From: Terriglobia bacterium
GTDB lineage: Bacteria; Acidobacteriota; Terriglobia; Terriglobales; Acidobacteriaceae
Length of the DNA stretch: 64,000 bases
Direction: 5' to 3'
NCBI GenBank assembly: GCA_020072645.1
Contig: JAIQGK010000003.1
Coordinates: 496,001-560,000 of the forward strand
Below the pieces are notes generated by a model that made no database searches, was not told the origin of the DNA, and worked only from the letters and a program-made list of their open reading frames with translations. This document shows, piece after piece, positions 1-10,631 of this stretch. The translations under genes and the position numbers were made by a program. How positions within the stretch are numbered: position 1 is the first letter of the stretch; the number at the start of each line of letters is the position of its first letter.

Positions 1-891
1 TGCATTCTTGTCGAGTCCCAGGGCGTGTCTATTCTGCTTGATCCGGTGCTGAGTTATACCTATGAGAGTAGTATCTCTCGATTCACATATCTCGATTTGC
101 CCGATCATATTGATTACGTGCTGATTACTCACGGCCATCCGGACCACATTCTTTTCGAAACCCTGCTTCAGCTTCGCCACAAGATCAGAACTATCCTTGT
201 TCCACGCAACGGTGATGGCCATCTGCAGGATCCCTCGCTGAAGCTCCTGCTGGAAAACTGTGGATTCAAGAATGTAATCGAAATCAACGAAATGCAAGAA
301 GTCCACGCCGGCAAAGTTTGCATCACCGGTCTTCCCTTCATGGGAGAACATGCCGATTTGAACATCAAGACGAAACTGGCGTGGCTGGTGAAGATGGGCC
401 CACATTCACTGCTGTTCGCGGCGGACTCGTGCACCATTGAACCAAGGTTGTATCAGCACCTGCGCCGGGAGATTGGAGAAATCGATGCCCTGTTTCTTGG
501 TATGGAGTGTGACGGAGCACCGCTCACGTGGCTCTATGGTCCGCTGCTCTCCCAAAAATTAGACCGCGGTATGGATGCGTCGCGCCGCTTGTCGGGTTCG
601 AATTGCGAACAGGGAATGCACATTGCGAACACCTTCGGCTGCCGCGATGTCTACGTATACGCCATGGGCCAGGAGCCGTGGCTTAACTACATGATGAGTC
701 TCAAATACACGGAGCAATCGCGTCCCATTGTTGAGTCAAACAAGCTCATCAAGGCATGTCACGAACAGGGAATCGTTGCGGAAAGGTTGTTCGGCGATAA
801 GGAAATCCTGCTTGAACCCAGAATGGCGCCAGACGCCCCAGATGAAGCCCAGAGCGTTGCAGCAGGCGCACCGGAAAGGAGTATTGTATGA
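1..891 (+). CDS. MBL-fold metalloenzyme, CmlA-like (5' end missing)
   Basis: Partial gene: the reading frame is open from base 1, so the true start lies outside the window. The protein has the metallo-beta-lactamase metal motif HGHPDH (H-x-H-x-D-H), then GEHADL about 85 residues later, FAADSC as the likely bridging Asp, and a C-terminal MGQEPWL segment. An E-H pair where a plain MBL hydrolase has a single His recalls CmlA, a diiron MBL-fold beta-hydroxylase acting on carrier-bound amino acids in nonribosomal peptide pathways. That placement is from memory of the family and is inference; an ordinary MBL hydrolase remains possible. Its stop overlaps the next start by 4 bp (ATGA), so it is translationally coupled to the SLATT protein. 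Cyclic-peptide-type exporters follow, which fits a biosynthetic locus continuing to the left. Confidence 0.75.
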   Translation, partial: CILVESQGVSILLDPVLSYTYESSISRFTYLDLPDHIDYVLITHGHPDHILFETLLQLRHKIRTILVPRNGDGHLQDPSLKLLLENCGFKNVIEINEMQEVHAGKVCITGLPFMGEHADLNIKTKLAWLVKMGPHSLLFAADSCTIEPRLYQHLRREIGEIDALFLGMECDGAPLTWLYGPLLSQKLDRGMDASRRLSGSNCEQGMHIANTFGCRDVYVYAMGQEPWLNYMMSLKYTEQSRPIVESNKLIKACHEQGIVAERLFGDKEILLEPRMAPDAPDEAQSVAAGAPERSIV

Positions 892-1823
892 CGATATTGG
901 AAACTGTAGCTTTGGACCAGCGACGGTGGTCAGAGACAGCCTTCAGGGTGAAGGACAGTAATTGGGCGCGCTATAGGCTCATGGCCATATTGGTTCTTGC
1001 CGGCGCAATCCTGGAAGCTGTCGCGTTGCAGACGCATACCTTGCATCCGGCAGTTTCGCAACTAGCTGGCTATGCCGGAGCGGCCGCACTGGCTCTAGTG
1101 TTGGTGATAAGGACGAAAGGGCTGCAAAGGGAGCGCGCCCAGGCTTGGGTCTTCGCCGCAGCGGCTGGGGCATCGCTCATGAGCGAAATGTATCGTTACC
1201 GGACTTCGACTGGTCCCTATTCCGGACATCTTGGAGGTAATCCCGAAGCCACGCTGTTGCGGCGCCGGGATGCCATCTTTGAAAAAGTGAAATTGATCGA
1301 AAAATACCTCGCGGAGCCAGATCCGAAATCGTTGCCTCCACTTGGGCCGCTCGATGTGGACGCTTATATCGCCGAGCGTGTCACGCGTAAGGTCAGTACG
1401 TTTCGAAGGGCCGCCAAAGAATTTTCTGAAATGCAAACCCAGTGGCTGAGAATGGAATATGTCATGGCCAGTATTGCGGCGTTAGCTGCGATTGTCTTAA
1501 CCTTCACCCACAACCAGGGGTACAGCGCATGGGTCATCATCGTCGCATTCTTCAGCCTTGTGTTGGGCGCCAGTACCAAGTTGGAACGGTACGCCACACT
1601 CATTGCCGAATTACGAACTATGCCGGATCGACTCACCGGCATTCTTGAAAGATGGCGTGCGAATCAAGGCACGCTTGAGGACCTGGTGGAGCGGATTGAG
1701 ACTGCTCATCTTGCGGAAGCCGAGAATTGGGTTGCTGTCCTGGATGAGGGGCCTCCGGAGGACGTCAGCTTGTCAGGGGTCTCTGCGCTGGAGCCGCATG
1801 ACACCGTCCATCCAGTCCACTAA
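888..1823 (+). CDS. SLATT/DUF4231-type membrane protein, two TM hairpins
   Basis: A 311-aa protein with two hydrophobic hairpins, at about residues 28-72 and 190-232, each followed by helical segments. The patch after the first hairpin (SEMYRYRTSTGPYSG) and the C-terminal AEAENWVAVL resemble DUF4231/SLATT proteins, which carry a 2TM domain plus conserved amphipathic helices. SLATT domains are proposed membrane-perturbing effectors when paired with nucleotide-signalling or SLOG proteins. No such partner is visible here. The gene instead overlaps an MBL enzyme by 4 bp and precedes a peptide exporter, so an accessory or self-protection role is as likely. The family call rests on recalled motifs. 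The start is fixed by the ATGA overlap. Confidence 0.7.
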   Translation: MTILETVALDQRRWSETAFRVKDSNWARYRLMAILVLAGAILEAVALQTHTLHPAVSQLAGYAGAAALALVLVIRTKGLQRERAQAWVFAAAAGASLMSEMYRYRTSTGPYSGHLGGNPEATLLRRRDAIFEKVKLIEKYLAEPDPKSLPPLGPLDVDAYIAERVTRKVSTFRRAAKEFSEMQTQWLRMEYVMASIAALAAIVLTFTHNQGYSAWVIIVAFFSLVLGASTKLERYATLIAELRTMPDRLTGILERWRANQGTLEDLVERIETAHLAEAENWVAVLDEGPPEDVSLSGVSALEPHDTVHPVH

Positions 1824-1899
1824 GCCCCACTTTGTCCACGTAATCTTCTTCCATAAATGAAAACGGTCATTGCACTAGCAGGAATGTGCTCAGGAATTT

Positions 1900-3537
1900 A
1901 TGAATGTAATTCGATTTTTCGCGCGTAACGCACGCTCTAAACTGCTCGTTGCCGTAATCGCCGGCATAATCAGCGGCCTCAGCAGCATGGTTCTGCTTGC
2001 GCTCTTCGGGAACGTGTTGAGGGGAGGCAACCGCTATTCAACCTTTACCTTGCTATGTGTTCTTCTTGCGCTCTGCTTGTTTCTGCCGCTGACCCGCTTC
2101 ATTTCCGAGGTGATCTTACTGCGTCTGGCCCAGGCAGAGCTGTTTGACCTTCGCATGCGGCTCAGTCGCCGGGTCCTTCAGTCTGCACTGCGTCGTCTCG
2201 AAATTCTAGGGCCCGAGCCGCTCATGACTGCTCTTACGGATGATATCCCCGGAATCGTGGAGGCACTTCAACTAATACCACCGCTGTGCCTGAATATGGC
2301 GATTGCGCTCAGCGGCCTCATTTACCTGGGCTGGCTGTCATGGCAGGTATTGCTTTTGGTTCTTGGATTTCTGGCTCTAGGTTTGTTGGTGTATCACCTG
2401 CCAATCAGGCTGTGCCTGAAACAATGGGAGGGAGCCCGTGATGAGTTGAATGTCCTGTGGGGCTATTTTAAGGATTTGACTGAAGGCGTGAAAGAGCTGA
2501 AGCTGCATTCTCGCCGACGGCATGTTTTTCTTTCTCAGGTATTGCGCCGCCCGGCGGCAGCACGGCTCAAATATTTGATCAGTGCTTTCAACTTCCATGG
2601 AATGGCCAATAGTCTTGGGCAGATGCTGGTCTTTGCAGCCATCGGGGTGATTCTCTTTTCATCCATCGGGCGTCATTCTGGCATTGGAGTCCCGGCTGGC
2701 AGCATTATTACTGTGCTCTATATCACCTCCGCGCTGCAGTTTGTCATGAATGTAATACCGCCTCTCGGGAAAGCCGACATAGCTTTGCAAACACTGGATG
2801 GTTTGACCCGGCAGCTTGAGGGCCCCGGGATACAGGAACTTCAACCAGACTTAGCTACAGATGCTGGCCCCAGGTGCGAGCGCTTAACTTTGAAGGCGAT
2901 TACCCATGCTTACCACAGCAAGCAGGCGAAGGAAGCCTTTACTCTTGGGCCCATAGATATCAATCTGAAATCGGGCGAATTGGTTCTGGTGGCAGGCGGA
3001 AACGGCAGTGGCAAGACGACTCTCGCCAAAATCATTACCGGGCTCTATCCTGCAGAGACCGGGGAACTTCTGCTGGATGGCCAGCTCGTCACAGATGAAA
3101 ACAGAGAGTTCTATCGCCAGCATTTCTCTGCGATCTTTTATGACTTTTATCTTTTCGAAAGCCTCTTGGGCCTGGAGAAACCGGACCTCGACAAGCACGC
3201 ACGGGAACGCTTAGAGCGACTCCAATTGGACCGTGTAGTTACTGTTGAGAATGGAGCTCTTTCCACAACACAGCTGTCACAAGGACAGCGGAAACGCTTA
3301 GCCTTGCTCACTGCAACCCTGGAAGACCGTCCGATTTATGTATTCGATGAGTGGGCTGCCGACCAGGACCCGGAATTCAAGGACTTCTTCTATCGTGACC
3401 TTTTGCCGGACCTGAAGGCACAAGGCAAACTTGTTCTCATCATCTGCCATGATGACCATTACTTCGACGTGGCAGACCGCATGATCAAGTTGGAAAGTGG
3501 AAAGATCATCTACGATGGTGTGCCTGCTGCATGCTGA
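1900..3537 (+). CDS. Cyclic-peptide-type ABC exporter (PvdE/SyrD-like), copy 1
   Basis: A 545-aa half-transporter with the membrane domain first (six hydrophobic segments in about residues 1-300) and the ATPase domain at about 330-545. Walker A is GGNGSGKTTL, the signature is LSQGQRKRLAL in place of LSGGQ, Walker B ends YVFDEWAADQDP, and the H-loop is CHDD. This signature and DEWAADQDP are typical of the cyclic-peptide/siderophore exporter group (PvdE, SyrD). It would act as a homodimer, or as a heterodimer with its paralogue at 5027, exporting a peptide or peptide-like compound across the inner membrane. An AGGAA-type ribosome site lies six bases before the ATG. The substrate is unknown. Confidence 0.88.
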   Translation: MNVIRFFARNARSKLLVAVIAGIISGLSSMVLLALFGNVLRGGNRYSTFTLLCVLLALCLFLPLTRFISEVILLRLAQAELFDLRMRLSRRVLQSALRRLEILGPEPLMTALTDDIPGIVEALQLIPPLCLNMAIALSGLIYLGWLSWQVLLLVLGFLALGLLVYHLPIRLCLKQWEGARDELNVLWGYFKDLTEGVKELKLHSRRRHVFLSQVLRRPAAARLKYLISAFNFHGMANSLGQMLVFAAIGVILFSSIGRHSGIGVPAGSIITVLYITSALQFVMNVIPPLGKADIALQTLDGLTRQLEGPGIQELQPDLATDAGPRCERLTLKAITHAYHSKQAKEAFTLGPIDINLKSGELVLVAGGNGSGKTTLAKIITGLYPAETGELLLDGQLVTDENREFYRQHFSAIFYDFYLFESLLGLEKPDLDKHARERLERLQLDRVVTVENGALSTTQLSQGQRKRLALLTATLEDRPIYVFDEWAADQDPEFKDFFYRDLLPDLKAQGKLVLIICHDDHYFDVADRMIKLESGKIIYDGVPAAC

Positions 3538-3632
3538 GCCGAACATAGACGCGCCGGTTGAACGCATTTGGATCTGACCAAACCGCCCGTCCGCACTTTA
3601 AAAAAATAACTTTAAAAAAGTAATTAGTACAG

Positions 3633-4928
3633 ATGACAAACGCCGACTTAACTTCCGTTTTCCTGGTACTTTTGCTCCTTGTCACATTGGCGCAATTGCT
3701 CGGTTGGCTATTCGTCAAGCTGAGGCAGCCGAAAGTCGTAGGTGAAATCCTCGCCGGCATTTTAATCGGCCCCGCACTGATTGGCCGCTTTCCATTTGCA
3801 TCGGTCATCACAGACGTGGTCAAGCAGCAGGCCAGCATTCTGAGCTTCGTCTATTGGCTGGGCTTGCTATTACTGATGTTCTTTTCCGGAGCTGAGACGC
3901 AGCAACTCTTCGATCGCCATGAGAGGCGGCAAGTGGGATGGCTGACGATCTTTGGCACCGGTATGCCCTTTGTCCTGGGGCTGATATTTGGCCGATGGTT
4001 AATTCATCCTGCTTTGGCTGGACCTAATGGCAACCGCATCTCCCTCATCATCATTCTTGCGGCGGCTGTGGCAGTTACGTCAGTACCCGTGGTTTCGAAG
4101 ATTTTTGCCGACCTCAGAATCCTGCACACACGGTTTGCCCGGCTCGTGCTCGGCGTGGCGGTGTTCGAAGATATGGTATTGTGGCTGGCCCTCGCAGTGG
4201 CAACGGCCTTGGCCAGCAATAGGGCGCTCGATGCAAGGCAGATCTCATCCCATCTGCTCATTACCTCAGGTTTCTTCGTGCTCGGGTTAACGCTTGTCCC
4301 CCGAATAGTAAAGCGGCTGAATACATCACCACTTAATGTATTTGCCAGGCAGTCACCGGTGGCTTACGCCCTTGCCCTTCTGCTTGGATATTGCGTTGTG
4401 GCTGGCGCGCTTGGAGTAAGCCTTGTGTTTGCAGCTTTTCTAGCCGGGTTTGCCGTTGTGCATGAGAGGAGCAGGTTGTTTGCAGATGCAATTGAAGCCA
4501 TAGGGAAAGTTTCATTTGCGTTCTTTATTCCTGTCTACTTCGCCATTGTTGGATTGAAGCTTGACTTGGTCCGGGGCATATCACTCTGGATGATTATTGC
4601 TTTCCTCGTTGGAAGTTGCTGCGTAAAGATTGCTTCTGTCGCATTGGCCGGCAGATTGGCAGGTTTTCGCGGAATGGATCTGATCAACCTGGCCATCACA
4701 ACTAACGCGCGTGGTGGACCAGGTATTGTTTTGGCAAGCGTGGCTTTCGATGCTGGGATTATCAGTCCGCAGTTCTACACAGCGCTCGTGCTGGCTGCGG
4801 TTCTGACTTCTCAATTTGCGGGAGCGTGGCTGGATTACGTTTTGCGCAAAGGTTGGCCGCTGCTAACCCCCGCTGCCGCTCCTGAACCTGTTGTTCAACC
4901 GGCGCCGGAATTCCCGGTTGCCTCTTGA
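3633..4928 (+). CDS. CPA2-family cation/proton antiporter (Kef/NapA type)
   Basis: A 431-aa integral membrane protein with about 12 hydrophobic segments and no C-terminal RCK/TrkA-N domain. Diagnostic stretches are LRQPKVVGEILAGILIGP in TM2 and NARGGPGIVLASV near the C terminus. The core acidic pair reads E-D (VFEDMVLW), where electrogenic relatives have N-D or D-D. It would exchange Na+ or K+ for protons at the inner membrane. It lies between two exporter paralogues on the same strand. In specialised-metabolite loci such antiporters are often accessory or resistance genes, which is an inference here. A poly-A/T-rich leader precedes the ATG and no strong ribosome site is visible. Confidence 0.85.
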   Translation: MTNADLTSVFLVLLLLVTLAQLLGWLFVKLRQPKVVGEILAGILIGPALIGRFPFASVITDVVKQQASILSFVYWLGLLLLMFFSGAETQQLFDRHERRQVGWLTIFGTGMPFVLGLIFGRWLIHPALAGPNGNRISLIIILAAAVAVTSVPVVSKIFADLRILHTRFARLVLGVAVFEDMVLWLALAVATALASNRALDARQISSHLLITSGFFVLGLTLVPRIVKRLNTSPLNVFARQSPVAYALALLLGYCVVAGALGVSLVFAAFLAGFAVVHERSRLFADAIEAIGKVSFAFFIPVYFAIVGLKLDLVRGISLWMIIAFLVGSCCVKIASVALAGRLAGFRGMDLINLAITTNARGGPGIVLASVAFDAGIISPQFYTALVLAAVLTSQFAGAWLDYVLRKGWPLLTPAAAPEPVVQPAPEFPVAS

Positions 4929-5026
4929 ATCTGAATTTACGGCCGCAAGTCTGGCAATGGGAGAAGCTTTGTGCAACGGATTGCTGCAGATCATTGCTTA
5001 GTTAGGGAAGGATACCTGGTACACAC

Positions 5027-6670
5027 ATGATTAAGTGTATGTTATTTCTTTGGCGTAATTATCCAGGCCGGTTTGTGGCCGCCATAGCGTTAACCATTCT
5101 GAGCGGATGCAGTAGCATCATGCTACTGGCCCTGGTAAGTATTGTCCTGCAAGGGCGCCCGGTTTCCAAAGAACTTGTTATCTGGAGCTTTGTTGGCTTT
5201 TGCCTACTGCTGCCACTAGGCCGATTCTTCGCCGATATTTTGATTTCGCAGGCGGCCCAAAAAGGGGTCTTCGACCTGCAAATGCGTTTGCCCCGGAAGA
5301 TCGCTGGGGCGCCTTTACGGTTTCTGGAAGACCAGGGGGCGCACCGGCTGTTCGTCATTTTGACTGAAGACCTCCGGGTATTAGGCAACGCGATGTTGAC
5401 TCTTCCTACCGCCTGCCTCAACCTGGTAATTTTCGCCGGTGGTTTGGTTTATCTGGGCTGGCTTTCGCGGCTGGCATTTGTAACTGCGCTTGGATTCATT
5501 GTTTTCTGCCTGGCAATCTACCGTTTCCCGGCATCTAAGGCGGCAAACTCTCTGCGATTATCACGGCAAGCAACGGACGGTCTCTATCAACATCTTCGGA
5601 CGCTTCTGGGCGGCGCCAAGGAACTCAAGCTGAATCAGCGGCGCCGGAAAGCTTTTTTTTCCCAGGTTCTCCAACCGTCTGCGTCTGCGATCCGCGCTCA
5701 CAATGTCTCAGGCATGACGGCGTCGACGGCAGCCACAGCTTGGGCCCAGACATCGGGTTTTGTACTTCTCGGCGCACTCTTGCTTGCTATACCTTTGATC
5801 AAGCTCAATCCCCAGGAGCGGATTGGCTACACCATGGTTGTTGTATTCATGATGGCCACCTTGCAGGGTGTCCTCACCAGAGATGCTATGCGTGATTACA
5901 GGCGGGCGGCGATTGCGCTCCAAAAGATTGATGACTTCGAGCGAAGTTTGACTGCCCTTCATGCCGAACCGGGTTCTGCCCTCCCAGAGGACACCAAATA
6001 TGAGTTCAGCCGCCTGGAATTGTCCGACGTCACCTTTGCCTACCATCGGGCGGGGGAGATTCATGATTTCATTGTCGGGCCTGTGAATCTAAGCCTCGTG
6101 CCAGGAGAAATCGTCTTCCTTGTAGGCGGCAACGGCAGTGGGAAGACGACTCTGGTCAAAGTCCTGGTTGGCCTCTATGCTCCGGCGAGTGGCAAGGTGC
6201 GTCTGGACGGTGAAACGATCACAGATGCAAACCGGGAACACTATCGCCAGCATTTTTCTGCCGTATTCGCTGACTTTCACCTCTTTGATCGTCTCCTGGG
6301 CCTGGAAAGCACCCAACTGGACGAGCATGCTAAAAACTATCTGGCTCAACTTGAATTGGATCATGTAGTCGAAGTGAAAGAGGGTGCCTTATCTACGACG
6401 AAACTCTCCCAGGGCCAGCGCAAGCGTTTAGCCTTGCTGACCGCATATATAGAGGACCGTCCAATTTATGTTTTTGACGAGTGGGCTGCCGACCAGGATC
6501 CGTTCTTCAAGAGAGTCTTCTATTACAATCTTTTGCCGGAATTGAAGGCCAGGGGTAAGGCTGTTCTGGTGATTAGTCATGACGACAGATACTACAACGT
6601 CGCGGATCGTATCATTCGTCTGGACTGCGGAAGCGTCATTGCAGTACCGGATGTGGCACAGACCGTTTAA
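5027..6670 (+). CDS. Cyclic-peptide-type ABC exporter (PvdE/SyrD-like), copy 2
   Basis: A 547-aa paralogue of the exporter at 1900-3537, collinear along its whole length. It has six N-terminal membrane segments, Walker A GGNGSGKTTL, signature LSQGQRKRLALL, Walker B YVFDEWAADQDP and H-loop SHDD. The nucleotide-binding domains are nearly identical in these motifs, while the membrane domains differ much more. This suggests an old duplication with divergence of substrate specificity, or a heterodimer. The antiporter gene now separates the copies. The next gene starts 26 bp downstream, so they are probably co-transcribed. Confidence 0.88.
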   Translation: MIKCMLFLWRNYPGRFVAAIALTILSGCSSIMLLALVSIVLQGRPVSKELVIWSFVGFCLLLPLGRFFADILISQAAQKGVFDLQMRLPRKIAGAPLRFLEDQGAHRLFVILTEDLRVLGNAMLTLPTACLNLVIFAGGLVYLGWLSRLAFVTALGFIVFCLAIYRFPASKAANSLRLSRQATDGLYQHLRTLLGGAKELKLNQRRRKAFFSQVLQPSASAIRAHNVSGMTASTAATAWAQTSGFVLLGALLLAIPLIKLNPQERIGYTMVVVFMMATLQGVLTRDAMRDYRRAAIALQKIDDFERSLTALHAEPGSALPEDTKYEFSRLELSDVTFAYHRAGEIHDFIVGPVNLSLVPGEIVFLVGGNGSGKTTLVKVLVGLYAPASGKVRLDGETITDANREHYRQHFSAVFADFHLFDRLLGLESTQLDEHAKNYLAQLELDHVVEVKEGALSTTKLSQGQRKRLALLTAYIEDRPIYVFDEWAADQDPFFKRVFYYNLLPELKARGKAVLVISHDDRYYNVADRIIRLDCGSVIAVPDVAQTV

Positions 6671-6696
6671 ACAATCTGAAAATCAGGAGGCAACTT

Positions 6697-7797
6697 GTGA
6701 AAATTCGATCTCTTCTCTTATTTTATCTGGTTTTCGGTTTGGCTTATTCAGCTTTCGCGTTCTCCAACTTTTTCACTGAGGATGGAGGCGATCCGGCGAA
6801 AGCAGCCGACCAGAAGGTTTATTCAAAAAATCCTGAGGCCAACGAGCTCTATATCCAGGGGATGGACTATCTCAGCAAAGGAAAAGCATGGCTCGGCGGA
6901 TCAGTGGAGAACGCCAAGATGGCACTGAAACTCTTCCGTCAGGCTGCAAAGAAGGACCCTCAACTCGCCTTGGCATACCTCGGGCAGGCAGATGCGCTGG
7001 ATGCAGCCAGCTTTTCTGCCCCCGGTAGCCTGGAACCGGGAAAAGTGTACCGCGAGCAGGAGGCAGCTGCGCTCAAGGCTATAGCGCTGGATGATAGTTT
7101 GACTGGCGCGCATACAACCCTTGCCGAAATCTATCACGACAATGAGTACGACTGGCCCAAAGCTGAAAGAGAAATGAAGCGGGTGATTGAACTCACCCCA
7201 AAGGCCGCTGTAGGATATGTTTACTATGGGCTGTTTTTGGGGACCATGGGCAGGTTTGAGGAAGCCGAGGCACAGCTTAAATTGGCACAGACGCTGGATG
7301 AAAAAAACGCTACGCCCAACCGGGCAATGATGCAGGTCCTCTATTGGGAGCACAAGGACGACGCAGCGGTTGCCGAAGGGTTGGAGGCGTTGCGCAAAAG
7401 CAAAGCACTAAACACCCATTTCTTCCTGGGATTCGTGTACATTCATCAAGGCCAATTTGAAAAAGGAATTGAAGAGCTGAAGTTGGCCTCTGAGGGAGGC
7501 GATGCGGGTTCGCTGGCGGGACTTGCCTATGCCTATGCCATGGCGGGAGATAAGACAAATCTTAAGGACACCCTTGAGCGGTTTCAACACCATCCCGCCC
7601 GTGACCATGTTCCCTATCGCTTAGCGGCAGTTTATGTGGCCTTGGGGGACAAGGATCGCGCCATAAGCTTGATAGAAAAGGATTACCGGCAGCGAAGCAG
7701 CTGGTTAAATCGTTTGAAGGTCGATCCCGTCATGGATCCGCTTCGCCAGGAGCCACGCTTTAAACAATTGATGCGTAAGATGAATTTCGAACAGTGA
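6697..7797 (+). CDS. Secreted or lipid-free periplasmic TPR protein
   Basis: A 366-aa protein starting at GTG with a near-perfect AGGAGG ribosome site eight bases upstream. Residues 1-22 form a signal peptide (positive residues, hydrophobic core, AFAF region). The mature part is a series of tetratricopeptide repeats, for example A-x-A-Y-L-G-Q-A-D-A-L and A-x-T-T-L-A-E-I-Y. Such proteins scaffold protein-protein contacts. It lies 26 bp after the second exporter and is probably the last gene of that operon; its partner is unknown. No catalytic motif is visible. Confidence 0.75.
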   Translation: MKIRSLLLFYLVFGLAYSAFAFSNFFTEDGGDPAKAADQKVYSKNPEANELYIQGMDYLSKGKAWLGGSVENAKMALKLFRQAAKKDPQLALAYLGQADALDAASFSAPGSLEPGKVYREQEAAALKAIALDDSLTGAHTTLAEIYHDNEYDWPKAEREMKRVIELTPKAAVGYVYYGLFLGTMGRFEEAEAQLKLAQTLDEKNATPNRAMMQVLYWEHKDDAAVAEGLEALRKSKALNTHFFLGFVYIHQGQFEKGIEELKLASEGGDAGSLAGLAYAYAMAGDKTNLKDTLERFQHHPARDHVPYRLAAVYVALGDKDRAISLIEKDYRQRSSWLNRLKVDPVMDPLRQEPRFKQLMRKMNFEQ

Positions 7798-7855
7798 GTG
7801 TCCTGGAACAAAATGATTTAGAACATTGAACTATCCTGGGCGAGGTGCTTTATTT

Positions 7856-10393
7856 ATGTTGCCAGACAATCATGAGGCGAACGACCTCGGTGGCGGACTC
7901 TGGTGGGACAATCTCCTAAGGGACCTTCGCTATGCATTGCGAATGCTGCGTAATGCTCCTGGTTTTACTATCATTGCGGTGCTGACGGTTGCTCTAGGAA
8001 TTGCAGCGACGACGGCCATTTTTAGTATAGTGGATGCTACGCTGTTGCATCCACTGCCGTACCCCCAGCCTGACCAACTCGTACGCATCCAGGATGATCT
8101 TCCAGGTGTAGGCAGCCACGATGTCGGGATGTCAATCCCGGAGGTGTGGGATTTTCAGCGTTCCGGTATTTTTCAATGGATTTCACCGGATGTGTTCGAT
8201 GAATGCAATCTAACAGGCTCAGATCAGCCTACGTTGGCCAAATCAGTCGTTGTTATGCCGAGTTTTTTCACCCTGCTGGGCGTCAAACCGCAGCTGGGCC
8301 GCATCTTCGATCCTAACGACCCAACACCTGGATTTAATCTCGAAGCTGTCATGAGTGACGGATTATGGAAGCGGGCGTTTGGGAGTGATCCTCATATTCT
8401 GGGCAAAACCATACGGGCCGACAACGACTCATATCAGATCGTTGGCGTCATGCCACCTGGTTTTCACAATCCCGGAGGAACACCAGCCGAGAGAAATGCG
8501 GAACTTTTTTTTGCAGGGGGCTTCGCAGGTCCACCATTCCTTCCAAGCAATAGTACTCCGGGGCGAGATAGTCACTGGCCTGGAGTTATTGCGCGACTTA
8601 AACCTGGACTCACGGTTGCAGAGGCCCAGAGCCGGGTAGATGCGCTGGTCGCATCCTTGCAGAAACAATTTCCCAAAGATTATCCGGCGCAAGCTGCATG
8701 GAAGGTGCGATTGGTGCCGCTCAAAGAAGTCATGGTCGGTGATGTCCGCCGCCCGGTGCTTCTATTATTTGGCGCCGTGGGATTGGTCCTGCTGATCGGC
8801 TGCGTGAACGTCGCTAATCTCCTGTTGGCGCGGGCCAGCGCGAGAGGACGAGAAATGGCCATTCGCCAGGCGCTCGGCGCCGCGCGCAGGCAGTTGGTGC
8901 GTCAATTACTGACGGAAAGTTTGGTTCTCTCCCTGCTTGGCGGAACAGCGGGTTTAGCAATTCTCTTCTTCGCCAGAAGATTTCTCTTGCGACTGGTCCC
9001 CGACAATCTGCCGCAGCTCAATGAGATATCCATTGGCTGGAGCGTTTTGCTTTTTGCCCTCGGCGCCTCTCTTCTTACGGGTGTACTTTTCGGCCTGGCT
9101 CCCGCTCTGCATGCCGGTAAGTTGAGCTTGATTCATGTGCTCAAACAGGAAGGGCGCGGCTCAAGCGGTTCCGACAGACAGGTGCGCACGCGCCGCCTGC
9201 TTGTGATATCAGAGTTCGCTCTTTCGTTGGTGTTAATGATTGCTGCGAGCCTTCTGCTGCACAGTTTCTGGGACTTGCTCAATGTGCGGCTCGGATTCAA
9301 TCCCCAGAGCGTCATGATGATACGGATGAGGCTGCCTTCTCCAAATGACCCCAAGGCCGACCTCTACGGAACTCCTGCGCTGGAGACGCCGTTCTTGCAA
9401 GAAATACTTCGTCGTAGTAGGGCCCTACCGGGGGTCGAAGAAGCGGCCATCGGAAATAAGGCTGCGGTTCCCCTGGGTCACGATCAAAGGGACCTAAGTG
9501 TGTTCCGTGTGATTTTTGAAGGACGCGGAACGCAGACTACCAATAATGATGCTCCTTTGGTCAATGCGGCGAGGGTTACGCCGGAATATTTTCACCTGAT
9601 GGGTATGACGCTGCTGCGCGGCCGTTTATTCACTGACTTGGATTATGACACGGCGCCTTCAGTGACCCTGATCAATGAGGCAATGGCCAAGACTTATTGG
9701 CCCAATGAAGATGCTTTAGGAAAACGAGTGAAGTTTACTCGGGCGTCGTCTCCCTGGACCACGGTGATCGGCATTGTCGCGGATGCGCGGACAGAATCGG
9801 TGGAGAGCGCAAACGTTCCACAAGTATATGCCCCTCTGTACCAGCGGGGCGAACACCATCTGGCAATATTTTTGCGCGGACGTCTGGACACTGCTGCCAT
9901 TCCTGGGCAAGTTCGCCAACTGGTGCAGTCGGTGAACCCCGAGCTCCCCATTTACGCAGCTGAGACACTGAATGAAGTCGTGTCCGATTCTCTCGCTGTG
10001 CGGCGGTTCTCGATGGAAATCATTGCCTTATTTGCCTTGACGGCGCTGCTTCTTGCCGGGTTGGGTATTTATGGGGTGATCTCGTACATCGTGAGTGAAC
10101 GTACACACGAGATCGGCATCTACTTTGCACTGGGGGCGCAACAAGGAAAGGTCTTGAAGATGGTTCTGCGTCAGGGACTGACCCTGGCGATTGTGGGTGC
10201 TGCTGTTGGACTGGTCGTTGCGCTGATGGTGTCGCACTTGATGGCCGGCCTACTTTATGGCGTGCGGCCTGCCGATCCAGTCATATTTATCGGAGTTACG
10301 ACCGTGCTTACGTTGGTCGCGTTCGCGGCGTGTTATCTCCCCGCCCGGCGTGCGATTCGCGTTGATCCGATCATGGCTCTTCGCAACGAATAA
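7856..10393 (+). CDS. ADOP-family MacB/FtsX-type permease
   Basis: An 845-aa permease without an ATPase domain. One membrane segment lies near residues 40-60, followed by a MacB-type periplasmic domain, then three TM segments of the first FtsX domain ([20 protein letters not shown]). A second MacB/FtsX unit repeats this and ends [16 protein letters not shown] and [16 protein letters not shown]. This duplicated layout with no cognate ATPase matches the acidobacterial duplicated orphan permease family; its substrate is unknown. I chose ATG 7856 because GAGGTG lies at a suitable distance before it; a TTG at 7826 in the same frame has no ribosome site. A related gene faces it at 13824-16283. Confidence 0.88.
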   Translation: MLPDNHEANDLGGGLWWDNLLRDLRYALRMLRNAPGFTIIAVLTVALGIAATTAIFSIVDATLLHPLPYPQPDQLVRIQDDLPGVGSHDVGMSIPEVWDFQRSGIFQWISPDVFDECNLTGSDQPTLAKSVVVMPSFFTLLGVKPQLGRIFDPNDPTPGFNLEAVMSDGLWKRAFGSDPHILGKTIRADNDSYQIVGVMPPGFHNPGGTPAERNAELFFAGGFAGPPFLPSNSTPGRDSHWPGVIARLKPGLTVAEAQSRVDALVASLQKQFPKDYPAQAAWKVRLVPLKEVMVGDVRRPVLLLFGAVGLVLLIGCVNVANLLLARASARGREMAIRQALGAARRQLVRQLLTESLVLSLLGGTAGLAILFFARRFLLRLVPDNLPQLNEISIGWSVLLFALGASLLTGVLFGLAPALHAGKLSLIHVLKQEGRGSSGSDRQVRTRRLLVISEFALSLVLMIAASLLLHSFWDLLNVRLGFNPQSVMMIRMRLPSPNDPKADLYGTPALETPFLQEILRRSRALPGVEEAAIGNKAAVPLGHDQRDLSVFRVIFEGRGTQTTNNDAPLVNAARVTPEYFHLMGMTLLRGRLFTDLDYDTAPSVTLINEAMAKTYWPNEDALGKRVKFTRASSPWTTVIGIVADARTESVESANVPQVYAPLYQRGEHHLAIFLRGRLDTAAIPGQVRQLVQSVNPELPIYAAETLNEVVSDSLAVRRFSMEIIALFALTALLLAGLGIYGVISYIVSERTHEIGIYFALGAQQGKVLKMVLRQGLTLAIVGAAVGLVVALMVSHLMAGLLYGVRPADPVIFIGVTTVLTLVAFAACYLPARRAIRVDPIMALRNE

Positions 10394-10631
10394 GATTGAT
10401 GGGACGAACATTCTTGGATGCCAGCTATGACTTTTACCAGGGACGGGATTTGCCATTTAACGCGAGACCCAACTCGATTCTAAGTTGGCGTACCAGTTCT
10501 AGAATCACCGTGGTTTAATGCCTCAGAGCTCGGTTTTTCTGGGACCTTCAGGAGCGGGAGATGCAAACCTGGTTAAAGAAAACCTGGTCGCATGATACGC
10601 TAACACGAATCAAAATTAAGGAGAGTCACCG

